Positions 28,780-37,243 of a stretch of DNA of 64,000 bases are shown here, in pieces. The position numbers and the translations under genes are program-made. Position 1 is the first letter of the stretch. Every line of letters starts with the position of its first letter. The notes under the pieces are model-generated. The model was given only the letters and a program-made list of their open reading frames with translations. It was not told where the DNA came from and did no database searches. Source of the DNA: Chloroflexus aggregans DSM 9485 (GTDB lineage Bacteria; Chloroflexota; Chloroflexia; Chloroflexales; Chloroflexaceae); NCBI RefSeq assembly GCF_000021945.1, contig NC_011831.1, positions 840,001 through 904,000 of the forward strand, given 5' to 3'.

Positions 28780-29268
28780 TGACCCTGCCCCAACTCCCCG
28801 CAACTGGCCGTGCTATCGGCCTGCGAGACCGCCGTCCCGCCGAAACTGGAATCACCAGATGCAATCATCGCCTTGCCCACCAGTCTGATGGTGGCGGGCA
28901 TCCCGGCGGTCGGTTCGCTGTGGTCGGTGTCTGGCGTCAGCCCCGCCATTCTGATGGCGCGCTTCTATGAAGGATGGCGCGGCGCGGTCATGGATGCGGT
29001 CGGCGCGCTGCACGAAGCGCAACGCTGGCTGCGTATCTCTACCACGCGGCAGCTCAAAGAATACTTCAAGAAAGACCTGCCCCAATTTGCCGGAGAGCAC
29101 CTGCCGCAAAGCAGCGTTGCAGCCTTTTTCAAGGAGGTCGGCCTACGGGCTGGCCTAGACGAACGTCCCTTCGAACATCCCTACTATTGGGCTGGGTTCA
29201 TCTATATATGTCGGGTTGCCGATCGCGGCGCACGGAGGGTGAACATCACGCAATCCAAAAGGCATTGA
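28780..29268 (+). pseudogene. CHAT-domain C-terminal fragment
   Basis: The frame begins abruptly with QLAVLSACETAVPPKLES, the catalytic-Cys block of a CHAT peptidase. It continues through LPTSLMVAGIPAVGSLWSVSG to HPYYWAGFIYI, where the domain should end, but then runs on into unrelated residues to TGA 29266. The catalytic His half of the domain is absent, and in the coding frame a stop lies just upstream, so there is no proper start. This is the debris of a second CHAT gene, fused at both ends to foreign DNA. Confidence 0.68.
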
Positions 29269-29310
29269 ATTACGAAAGCTGCTCGTTTTCGCGGCATATT
29301 GCGGGTTTCT
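29249..29310 (+). repeat. Direct repeat with hairpin, right copy
   Basis: This copy shares the CGCAATCCAA, CATTGAATT, CGAAA and GTTTTCGC blocks with 23860-23922. Here it overlaps the end of the truncated CHAT fragment and is followed by about 250 bases (to 29568) in which I see no gene. Confidence 0.5.
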
Positions 29311-29568
29311 CATCTTGCGCCCAGTATGGCGGGGGTGTAAGCTACTAACAATGAAGATGGTCGAGCGTGAGCGACGTCTGGCTTGCTTGGCGAGCCGTGT
29401 GCCCGGGCAACAACGCAAACGCCGGAAAGCAGCGCGTGAGGACGACGCTGGTGAGCGTGGGCGCAAAAGGGCAAGGCACCGCGCGGCACGCTGCCTAGAA
29501 CGATTCGGCGATCAGGCGACGCTCGCGCCGGGCGTGGTCGCCGCCTAGCGATACACCGGAGGTCAACG

Positions 29569-30079
29569 ATGGATCCCAAACTTCTGGAACTGGCCCAACA
29601 CGTCGGTACGTTTCTGATCCCCTTCCTACCCTACCTGCTCAAGATCGGCGACAAAGCTGCCGAAGAGGCAGGCAAGAAGTTCGGCGAAGCGGCGTGGGAG
29701 CAAGCCAAAGCGCTGGGGAACAAACTGCTGCGCAAAGAGCGAGTGCAAAAGGCTGCCGAAGCGGCCGTAGCCCTGCCCGATAACACCGCTATCCAGCAGG
29801 GCGTGGCGACCGAGATCGCCCGCGCGCTGGAGGAGGATCGAGACCTGCAGCAGGAGATCGCCCGCCTGTGGGGTGAGGACCGATCCGCCGGTCACACTGT
29901 CATCGCTGCCGGCGATCGCTCTGTCGCCACCGGCGGGAATGTGAGCAACAGTGTGATTGTGACGGGCGACCGCAACACCGTGCAGCACGGCAAGTAAAAC
30001 ATCCAGATCGGTCACGCCGAAGGCATCGCTATCGGCGATAATGCAACCGTTCAACCACCTGACGAGGAATCGCAACGAT
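29569..30079 (+). pseudogene. Small helical / beta-strand protein of a NACHT-type operon, ochre stop near end
   Basis: The start at 29569 has GGAGG upstream. Residues 1-95 are helical (KIGDKAAEEAGKKFGEAAWE), followed by a Gly-rich strand pattern (HTVIAAGDRSVATGG, SVIVTGDRNTVQHGK). The frame stops at TAA 29995 but continues coherently as NIQIGHAEGIAIGDNATVQP to TGA 30077, overlapping the next start. In related proteins a Tyr commonly sits where the TAA is, so TAC-to-TAA is plausible. Proteins with this GDRNTV/GDNATV pattern typically precede NACHT or AAA ATPase genes in Chloroflexota; their function is unknown. The shortened product could still fold. Confidence 0.5.
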
Positions 30080-30390
30080 GACCTTTGCCAACGACATCGT
30101 CACCGACCTAGCCACTTCGCTGGTCTCCGACATGGTGCAGGTCGGCGTCGCGCGGCTCCGAGCCTTTGTTTCGGGTTCGCCGGAGGAGCAAGCTCTGCGT
30201 CGTTGTTACTAGAGTGCGTTTGTGTCCATGCTGTGCGCGGTGACCGCCGGCTTGGATGCCGACCTGCGCTCGTAAACCGACCCGCGCGGTGGGCGAGATG
30301 CTGGTAGACCTGAACTGGGCGCGCCTGCCCGCCGAAACTCGCTACCCCTCTGGCAGCACCCGGTCTATCACATGCTGGAAGCCGGCACCT
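30078..30390 (+). pseudogene. N-terminal remnant of a NACHT/STAND-type protein
   Basis: The ATG overlaps the previous stop (ATGA). The first 44 codons (ANDIVTDLATSLVSDMVQVG, EEQALRRCY) look like the N-terminal helical domain often found ahead of NACHT ATPases. The frame is interrupted by TAG at 30210, TAA at 30273 and a shift into GEMLVDLNWARLPAETR, and is cut by the IS at about 30393. No P-loop remains. Confidence 0.42.
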
Positions 30391-30394
30391 AAGC

Positions 30395-31856
30395 TCGACT
30401 TTATCCATTCGGTAGACGAAAAACGGGAGGCAGGGTATGCTTGGCTAGAACCCAACTACCACGAAGGGGCCAGCCATGCGCAACCTGCCACGAGCGATTA
30501 TACCGGTCCTCCGCAAGTTCGAGTTGCTGTTTAGCGAGCGTGTATGGGAATGGGCGAAGATACTGCTCATCGGCGCCATCCTAGCCCCCGGCAAGCGCAC
30601 GGTCACTTCGGCGCTGCGGGTGATGGGGCTGAGCGACGATGCGCAATTCCAGAACTACCATCGCGTCCTCAACCGCGCCGTCTGGTCGCCCTACGCCGCC
30701 AGCCGCATCCTGCTGCGCCTGCTCGTCGACGCCTTCGTTCCGTCCGATACGGCTCTCGTGCTCGGCCTCGACGACCATATCGAGCGCCGGCGCGGGGCCA
30801 AGATCAAGGCCAAGGGGATCTACCGCGACCCTGTCCGCTCGTCGCGCTCGTTCTTCGTCAAGACCAGCGGCCTGCGCTGGTTGTGTCTGATGCTGCTCGC
30901 CCCCATCCCTTGGGCCCAGCGGGTTTGGGCCTTGCCCTTTCTGACCGTCCTAGCGCCCTCCGAGCGCTACCATCAGGAGCTCGGCAAGCGCCACAAACAG
31001 CTCACCGACCGGGCGCGTCAGATCATCTTCCAAGTCCGTCAGTGGCTGCCCGAGCGCGTGCTGGTCGTTGTGGCCGACAGCAGCTACGCCGCGCTCGAAC
31101 TGCTTGCCGCCTGCCAGGGCTTGCCCAACCCCGTTACCGTGGTCACGCGCTTGCGCTTGGATGCGGCCTTGTACGACACGGCGTACGTGCATCCAGCAGG
31201 GCGACCCGGTCGGCCGCGCAAGAAAGGCGCACGGCAGCCGACCCTGGAGCAGCGGCTCAGCGACCCGACCACAGACTGGCAGCACACGAGCGTGCGTTGG
31301 TATGGCGGAACGACGCGAACGGTGCGGCTGGCATCGGCAACGGCGGTCTGGTATCACAGTGGCTTGCCGCCGGTGAGCATTCGCTGGGTGCTCATTACCG
31401 ACCCCGATGGGAAGTTTGAGGCCCAGGCACTGCTGAGCACGAACCCGGCGGCTACCCCCAAGGAGATTGTGGAGTGGTTCGTGATGCGCTGGCAGGTGGA
31501 GGTCACGTTCGAGGAAGCGCGAGCACACTTGGGCATCGAGACCCAGCGCAGTGGTCGGACCTGGCGATCCTGCGTACGACACCGGTGCTGTTGGGGTTGT
31601 TCTCGCTCGTGACGCTGTTCGCCCATCACCTGCTCCAAGCAGGCGAGTTGCCCGTGAGGCAGGCGGCCTGGTACACCAAGGCGCTGCCGACCTTCAGCGA
31701 CACACTGGCCGTCGTCCGCAAGCAGCTCTGGCCGGTCACCATTTCTTGGATGTCGCCTGCGGAAGCCGACATGGTCAAAATCCCGAAGTCGTTACTTGTT
31801 CGCCTGACTGATGCGCTCGCCTATGCTGCGTGAGCGGCACAGATGGATAAAGTCGA
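30395..31856 (+). mobile_element. DDE-transposase insertion sequence at right island border
   Basis: TCGACTTTATCCAT at 30395-30408 and its exact reverse complement at 31843-31856 are terminal inverted repeats around a transposase gene. The right end abuts CTTAC and the resumed DUF1501 frame. No matching direct repeats flank the two IS ends (left flank CTAAGC, right flank ACTTAC). So either the IS left side was rearranged after insertion, or the IS joined the island end by recombination. Confidence 0.8.
30476..31833 (+). pseudogene. IS4/IS701-like transposase, frameshifted
   Basis: The first frame (from 30476) carries the N-terminal helical region and core strands (ALVLGLDDHIERRRG, VVADSSYAALELLAA, WFVMRWQVEVTFEEARAHLG). 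The last gives the Y/W-R-E-K-like catalytic-Glu region of IS4-superfamily enzymes. After GIETQR, at about 31550, the sequence continues in the next frame (WSDLAILRTTPVLLGLFSL) to TGA 31831. One base change in phase restores about 450 residues. No slippery heptamer typical of programmed frameshifting is evident, so I treat it as broken. Confidence 0.75.
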
Positions 31857-31857
31857 A

Positions 31858-33091
31858 CTTACGTGGTGGTTGCGATGGACTTAGCCTGCTTAGCCCCTAC
31901 GATGATACCTACTACCGTTCGGCAAGGGGAACGTTGGCCTTGCCATTAAGCGGCCCCAATGCACCGTTGCGGATCGATACTAACAATCCCTCATACAACA
32001 CGAACAGCTTCGGCTTCAATAGCAAGATGCCGCATCTGCGCGATCTTTACAACAGCGGCCATCTGGCTCTCATCCATGCCTGCGGGTTAGATGACGACAC
32101 CCGCAGCCATTTTGATGCGATGGACTACATCGAGCGCGGGACACCGGGCAATAAAACCACAAACAGCGGATGGCTCACCCGTCACTTGCAGTCGCAGGGA
32201 GGAACCAGCAGTTTACTACCGGCAGTCGCAGCAAATACCGCCGTGCCAGCCTCGCTGCTCAATCACCCGCCGGCAATTGCACTGTCGTCGCCGAGCAGTT
32301 TCACGGTGAGCACGCATTGGCGCTACAATCGCGAACAAGATAATTTTCCGTTCCTGACTACGCTGCGCGAAATGTACAACCGCAGTACGATCTATCCATT
32401 GGCGTCGGCCGGTCGGCGAGTGACGCAGGTGCTTGATCTGATGCGTACTATGGGGAGCTATACCCCAGCTTCGAGTATCGCTTATCCTTCTGGTACATTT
32501 GGCGATGCGTTGAAGACGGTGGCTCAGTTGATCAAAGCTGAGATTGGCCTGCAAATAGCGACGATTGATTTCGGTGGCTGGGATACCCACGAAGCACAGG
32601 CAAACAGCGATGGTGGTGGCTACTTACCCGATCGACTCGGTGTGCTTTCGCAGGGATTGGGCGCGTTTTACAATGACCTCGCAGCATATCACAACCGCTT
32701 GACCATCGTTGTTCTGAGCGAATTTGGTCGTCGGTTGGGACGTAACCGGTCGAACGGTACCGATCACGGCCATGGTAATATGATGATGGTACTGGGCGGC
32801 AATGTGAACGGACGCAAAGTGTATGGTACGTGGCCGGGGTTACATCCCGATCAGCTTGATAAACGGCAAGATTTGCAGATTACAACTGACTTCCGACAGG
32901 TGCTGAGTGAGATTTTGATTCGCCGATTGGGTAACCCGCTGCTTGGAGTGATCTTCCCGGGCTTGACATCGTACACACCGCTAGGAATTGTGCGCGGGAC
33001 CGATTTACCACCGGTACTCTCTGCTGACACGGTAGCACCTGCCAATACGGAGCATCGTATTTTCGTACCGGTGATTCAGCAATGTCGGTAG
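31858..33091 (+). pseudogene. DUF1501 family protein, 3' fragment
   Basis: From the TTA codon at 31859 the frame reads LRGGCDGLSLLSPYDD and continues for 410 codons with DUF1501 landmarks (GHLALIHACGLDDDTRSHFD, IDFGGWDTHEAQ, VVLSEFGRRLGRN, GTDHGHGNMMMVLGG) to TAG 33089. DUF1501 proteins are Tat-exported and related to the alkaline phosphatase/sulfatase fold. The first 47 codons, with the signal peptide, are at 2894-3035, on the other side of the island. Without them the product cannot be exported normally. The body has no further damage, suggesting that the insertion is recent. Confidence 0.9.
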
Positions 33092-33107
33092 ACGTGAGGA
33101 AGGTTCG

Positions 33108-33551
33108 GTGTTCTGGCTTATTCGATGGTGTGCAATCTTGTTGATGAGCGTCGTGTTGGTCAGCGCATGCGCTACATCGACAACAGCAGTCGATCTCACC
33201 CTGAATACTGGTGGTTGCACGCCAAACAGCATCACATTGCCACCAACACACGAACCGACGCTGACCATCCGCAACATTGCGCACGAGGCGATGGTGGTGA
33301 GCATACCCGTAATGGATCTCTGGATTGAAGTTGCACCGAGAGATAGCGGGGCATTGGAATTGCCGCGTTACATTATGGGTACGTTCGATCTCTTTTGCCT
33401 GAGCGCTGCCGATCACCGCGCCCTTGGCGGCGACAACCCGTTCCTCTGCGTGCTCGAACCAGATGAGTTACGGCCGGTATCACGTTCGAGTGGGAAACTG
33501 ATCATTGAGCCGCACGACCGCATCCGGGAGATACTTGAGCAGGAGCGCTAG
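33108..33551 (+). CDS. Small lipoprotein, possible cupredoxin-like fold
   Basis: A 147-residue protein starting with GTG 33108, preceded by GAGGAAGG. The signal MFWLIRWCAILLMSVVLVSAC ends in a lipobox (VSAC). The mature part is predicted beta-rich (NSITLPPTHEPTLTIRNIAH, MVVSIPVMDLWIEVAPRDSG, LPRYIMGTFDLFCL), a layout like cupredoxin domains, but the usual copper ligands are not clearly present. It lies 17 bases after the DUF1501 stop and was probably the third gene of the DUF1800-DUF1501 operon. Its expression now likely depends on promoters inside the island. Confidence 0.65.
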   Translation: MFWLIRWCAILLMSVVLVSACATSTTAVDLTLNTGGCTPNSITLPPTHEPTLTIRNIAHEAMVVSIPVMDLWIEVAPRDSGALELPRYIMGTFDLFCLSAADHRALGGDNPFLCVLEPDELRPVSRSSGKLIIEPHDRIREILEQER

Positions 33552-33593
33552 GGTTGGCGGAACACGGCATGCATCTCGGTCGTGTTTTGCTTT

Positions 33594-33622
33594 GGAATGC
33601 GGCAAAATAACTGCCGCATTCC
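33594..33622. terminator. Bidirectional terminator between lipoprotein and agmatine deiminase genes
   Basis: GGAATGCGGCA and TGCCGCATTCC form an 11-bp stem around AAATAAC, located between two convergent genes. Confidence 0.75.
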
Positions 33623-33641
33623 ATACTTTACTCGGCGAGAG

Positions 33642-34685
33642 CTACCTCACGGCGGGCACTTGTTGGCTAAGACAATGCCACGCACCTAATCCCCACACCA
33701 CATCGGTGGCATCAATCCCAACGATACGTCGGTCGGGAAAACAGCGCTGCAAGACCTCACATGCCCGTTGATCGTTGGGATGATTGAATACCGGCACGAT
33801 CACCGCATGATTCGCGATGTAGAAATTGGCATACGAGGCGGGTAGCCGCTGCCCCTGATGATACACCGGTGGTGGCATCGGAATGGTAAGAATCGTCAGC
33901 GGTTTACCGGCAGCATCGCGCATACGTTGAAGACGCCGCAAATTGTCTTGGAGCACGTGATAATTCTCGTCGGTAGGATCTTCTTCGACGACAGTAACTA
34001 CTGTACTCGGAGCAACAAAGCGGGCCAGATCATCGATATGACCATCGGTATCATCACCGACAATACCCTCACCGAGCCAGAGAATGGTATGGACACCAAG
34101 CATATCGCGGAGACGTTGTTCAATCTCTGTTCGGGTCATGTGTGGGTTGCGGTTAGGGTTGAGTAAACATTGTTCGGATGTGAGCAACAACCCATTACCG
34201 TCAACCTCAATCGAGCCACCTTCGAGCACCATACCACCGCAGAAGCGAGGTACCCCAAGATACTCGGCCATACGAGCCGGTATCTGGTTATCAAGATCGT
34301 AGGGTGGATACTTATTCCCCCACGCATTGAACTCCCAATCAGTCGCCGCCAGTTCTCGCCCATGCGGGCCATCACGCACAATAAAAATAGCCCCGTGGTC
34401 GCGGCACCAGGCGTCATTGGTCGGGAACTCGTGCAAGCGAATATCGCCGGTAGCACCGGCCTCGGCCAAAAATGCACGGGCTTGCGCAGCCATCGCCGCA
34501 TCGTTCACGTTGATGTGTACGGTCTCGCCGCGGGCCAGTTCGGCGACAAAACGCGCATAAATCGGCCAAATCCGTTCGATCAGCCCCGGCCAGCTCGCCT
34601 CTTTATGCGGCCACGATAGCCACGTCGCTTGATGCGGCGCCCATTCGGCGGGCATGAAGTAACCTGATTCAGCAGGTGTCGGCAT
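33642..34685 (-). CDS. aguA: Agmatine deiminase
   Basis: Converts agmatine to N-carbamoylputrescine and ammonia in the arginine-decarboxylase route to putrescine. The start at 34685 (MPTPAESGYFMPAEWAPHQA) matches the family; in-frame codons further upstream overlap the preceding gene and are unlikely. Visible family features are ATWLSWPHKE near residue 19, the active-site GHIDD-type motif (DTDGHIDDLARFV), LEGGSIEVDG, and the catalytic Cys in GAWHCLSQQVP at the C-terminus. Length (about 347 residues) is normal. It lies four bases after the amidase gene, forming a two-gene operon that performs consecutive steps. Confidence 0.95.
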   Translation of the reverse strand: MPTPAESGYFMPAEWAPHQATWLSWPHKEASWPGLIERIWPIYARFVAELARGETVHINVNDAAMAAQARAFLAEAGATGDIRLHEFPTNDAWCRDHGAIFIVRDGPHGRELAATDWEFNAWGNKYPPYDLDNQIPARMAEYLGVPRFCGGMVLEGGSIEVDGNGLLLTSEQCLLNPNRNPHMTRTEIEQRLRDMLGVHTILWLGEGIVGDDTDGHIDDLARFVAPSTVVTVVEEDPTDENYHVLQDNLRRLQRMRDAAGKPLTILTIPMPPPVYHQGQRLPASYANFYIANHAVIVPVFNHPNDQRACEVLQRCFPDRRIVGIDATDVVWGLGAWHCLSQQVPAVR

Positions 34686-34689
34686 CGGT

Positions 34690-35577
34690 TTACTCCTCAT
34701 CGATATAGCGACGGGTAATCTCGCCATATGCATCGATGCGGCGATCACGTAGGAACGGCCAGTGGGTACGTTGCACATCGATCTTGTCTAGATCGACCGG
34801 GGCAACCAACACAGCCGGTTCATCGACCGGCGCACGGGCAATCACCATTCCCGCCGGGTCGGAGATAAAACTCTGTCCCCAAAACTCAATGCCGCCATCG
34901 GGATCGCCTTCGTGCCCGGTACGGTTGACACTCACCACATAGCAGCCGTTAGCAATTCCGTGTGAACGCTGAATGATCTCCCAACTTTGATGCTGGGCAA
35001 CCCCGTATTCGGCTTTTTCTGAGGGATGCCAGCCAATCGCAGTGGGATAACAGAGAATATCAGCCCCACGCAACGCCGTCAGGCGCGCCGCTTCGGGATA
35101 CCACTGATCCCAGCAGATGAGCACACCAATGCGAGCATAGCGTGTCTTGAACACTTTAAAACCGAGATCACCCGGCGTAAAATAGAACTTCTCGTAAAAC
35201 AGTGGGTCGTCGGGTATGTGCATCTTGCGATATTTGCCCAGATAACGACCATCGGCATCGAGTACCACCGCCGTGTTGTGGTAGAGACCTTCGGCCCGCT
35301 TCTCAAACAGACTCGCGACGATCACGACACCCAACTCAGCCGCTAACGCACTAAGACGTTCGGTACTTGGGCCGGGAACCGGCTCAGCCAGCGCGAAATT
35401 GGCGTGATCCTCGCTCTGGCAAAAATACAGTGAACGAAACAGTTCCGGTAAGCAGACGATCTGCGCCCCTTGAGCCGCAGCAGTCCGAATATCGGCTTCC
35501 GCTTGCGCAAGATTAGTATCTGGATCGGCAGTACAGCGCATCTGCACTAACCCAACATTGACGATACGTTTGCTCAT
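34690..35577 (-). CDS. aguB: N-carbamoylputrescine amidase
   Basis: A nitrilase-superfamily hydrolase that cleaves N-carbamoylputrescine to putrescine, CO2 and ammonia. The catalytic triad is visible: Glu in VCLPELFRSLYFCQ, Lys in YRKMHIPDDPLFYEKFYF and Cys in VLICWDQWYPEAARL. The motif THWPFLRDRRIDAYG near the C-terminus is typical of this subfamily. Length of 295 residues is normal. It is transcribed just ahead of the agmatine deiminase gene, giving both enzymes of the agmatine-to-putrescine route. Confidence 0.95.
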   Translation of the reverse strand: MSKRIVNVGLVQMRCTADPDTNLAQAEADIRTAAAQGAQIVCLPELFRSLYFCQSEDHANFALAEPVPGPSTERLSALAAELGVVIVASLFEKRAEGLYHNTAVVLDADGRYLGKYRKMHIPDDPLFYEKFYFTPGDLGFKVFKTRYARIGVLICWDQWYPEAARLTALRGADILCYPTAIGWHPSEKAEYGVAQHQSWEIIQRSHGIANGCYVVSVNRTGHEGDPDGGIEFWGQSFISDPAGMVIARAPVDEPAVLVAPVDLDKIDVQRTHWPFLRDRRIDAYGEITRRYIDEE

Positions 35578-35596
35578 TTGCTTACTCCGTGACGGC

Positions 35597-36010
35597 TCAT
35601 GACCATTCGCCGCTATCGATCAACCACAATTCACCACGCCGGATGGCTGCTTCTACGACAGCTCCGGCAATGTACACCCATGCCTCACACGGTCCGACAG
35701 CCGTCTGAACCATTCTGATAACCCGCTCGTAGAGATTACCGACACGACCGGGGACAAAATCCTCTAGCTCATCGAGCAGCGCCAACGTTTGTTGATACTG
35801 ATCCACCGCCACTGTCATGAGTTCACCGAAAACAGTCGCGCCGGGTGGCACCAGATCAACCGCTTCGACCAGAAACGGATATGGACCCGCGGTATAGAGC
35901 GCAGTGTTGGGCAACCATGCCCGCATCTCGCTCACCGTCTGCCCGGCCAACAGGCGGGCATAATTCGATTGTCCCCGCTTTAACGTTCCGTAGACAAAAA
36001 ATGGACGCAT
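35597..36010 (-). CDS. Gamma-glutamylcyclotransferase (AIG2-like) family protein
   Basis: A 137-residue protein of the AIG2/GGCT fold. The N-terminal signature FVYGTLKRGQSNYARLL is characteristic, and Glu in ELEDF sits where the family has its catalytic acid. Members release 5-oxoproline from gamma-glutamyl amines or act on related bonds; the substrate here is unknown. Because it sits upstream of the agmatine-to-putrescine operon on the same strand (19-base gap), an action on gamma-glutamyl-putrescine-like compounds is conceivable but is only inference. ATG at 36010 is preferred over the adjacent TTG. Confidence 0.82.
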   Translation of the reverse strand: MRPFFVYGTLKRGQSNYARLLAGQTVSEMRAWLPNTALYTAGPYPFLVEAVDLVPPGATVFGELMTVAVDQYQQTLALLDELEDFVPGRVGNLYERVIRMVQTAVGPCEAWVYIAGAVVEAAIRRGELWLIDSGEWS

Positions 36011-36143
36011 CAACTATTTTTCGCGGTATACTAGCACTCAAGCCGCAAGTGGCCCGCAGATACTATACCATCATTGTGTGGATACAGCGCTACGATCAAC
36101 CAAACAAGGGTAGCGCTGCTACACACCAACAAGGAGCAGTACC

Positions 36144-37067
36144 ATGCCGATTGAAATCGCCCTCATGATCGAAGGTCAAAACGGGTTAACATGGCCGCGT
36201 TGGCAGCGTCTAGCTCAAGCGGCAGAAGATCTCGGCTTTGTCGGATTGTACCGGTCTGACCATTTCACCAATGCCACCCCCCCGGAAAAAGAATCGCTCG
36301 AGCTGTGGGTTTCACTGACGTGGCTGGCTTCGCACACCAAACGTATCGAATTCGGCCCACTCGTCTCACCGGTCTCGTTCCGCCATCCGGCACTCACGGC
36401 GCGGATGGCCGCTGCGGTTGATGATCTGTCTGGCGGCAGGCTCCAGCTCGGCTTGGGAGCGGGCTGGCAAGAGCGCGAACATACCATGTTTGGCTTTGAT
36501 CTCCTTCCGGTTCAGGAGCGGTTTCACCGTTTTGCCGAGGGGCTTGAGGTCGTCACACGCCTATTGTGTAGCGAGACACCAATCACGTGGATCGGGGAAT
36601 ACTACCAATTACGCGACGCCATCTTGCTCCCGCGCCCACGACGTCTGGGCGGGCCACCGATTGTCATCGGTGGCAACGGCGAAAAGCGCACCCTTCCGCT
36701 CACTGCACGCTACGCCGATGAGTGGAATGCCGTGTTTGTGCCACCGGATCGCTTTGCCCAACTCAACGCTAAACTCGACGAGCTGTTGGCGACAGCCGGG
36801 CGTCCTCGTGCGGCTGTCCGACGGTCACTGATGACCGGTTCGGTCTTTGGGCGTGATGACGCTGAAGTCGAACGGGTGCTTGCCGGACGTGACCGGGCGA
36901 CGCTGCGCGCACGCGGGGTGCTGGTAGGTACAGCCGGTGAAGTGATCGAACAGATTCATGCCTTCGCGGCGGTAGGTGTTGAGCGGCTGATGGTGCAGTG
37001 GCTCGATGTAGATGATCTCGACCGGTTAGAAGCATTTGCTACACAGGTGTTACCGCATGTCGGTTGA
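36144..37067 (+). CDS. LLM-class flavin-dependent (F420-type) oxidoreductase
   Basis: A 307-residue TIM-barrel luciferase-like monooxygenase or reductase. The GGAG-preceded start reads MPIEIALMIEGQNGLTWPRW. Family motifs include GFVGLYRSDHF, RLQLGLGAGWQEREHTMFG and PIVIGGNGEKRTLPLTARYADEWN. The pattern (GLTWPRW start, YRSDHF, NGEKRTLPLTARYADEWN) fits the F420-dependent group more than FMN luciferases. Substrate unknown. It is transcribed divergently from the GGCT gene. No sign of transfer. Confidence 0.85.
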   Translation: MPIEIALMIEGQNGLTWPRWQRLAQAAEDLGFVGLYRSDHFTNATPPEKESLELWVSLTWLASHTKRIEFGPLVSPVSFRHPALTARMAAAVDDLSGGRLQLGLGAGWQEREHTMFGFDLLPVQERFHRFAEGLEVVTRLLCSETPITWIGEYYQLRDAILLPRPRRLGGPPIVIGGNGEKRTLPLTARYADEWNAVFVPPDRFAQLNAKLDELLATAGRPRAAVRRSLMTGSVFGRDDAEVERVLAGRDRATLRARGVLVGTAGEVIEQIHAFAAVGVERLMVQWLDVDDLDRLEAFATQVLPHVG

Positions 37068-37243
37068 GAACGGCGAAGCCCGGATCATGAGCTTTTCAGG
37101 CATCGTGGAGTAGTTCTATCAAGTCAGGATAAGGACCACGCTGTAGCGACAGCAACCACCTGCTCGATATTCGTTATACCAATTTCAGACTCCCACACGG
37201 CTGTTTAGTCCTACTCGAAGAGTATCACATTCATCAAAAACCT

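Noticed and set aside
29315-29548. Arg-rich forward frame after the CHAT fragment
   Set aside because: No ribosome-binding site or family-like pattern; extreme Arg content typical of non-coding GC-rich sequence.
31474-31833. Programmed -1 frameshift in the right-end transposase
   Set aside because: No A6G/A7-type slippery site or downstream stem is evident near 31550, and most other island genes are simply broken.
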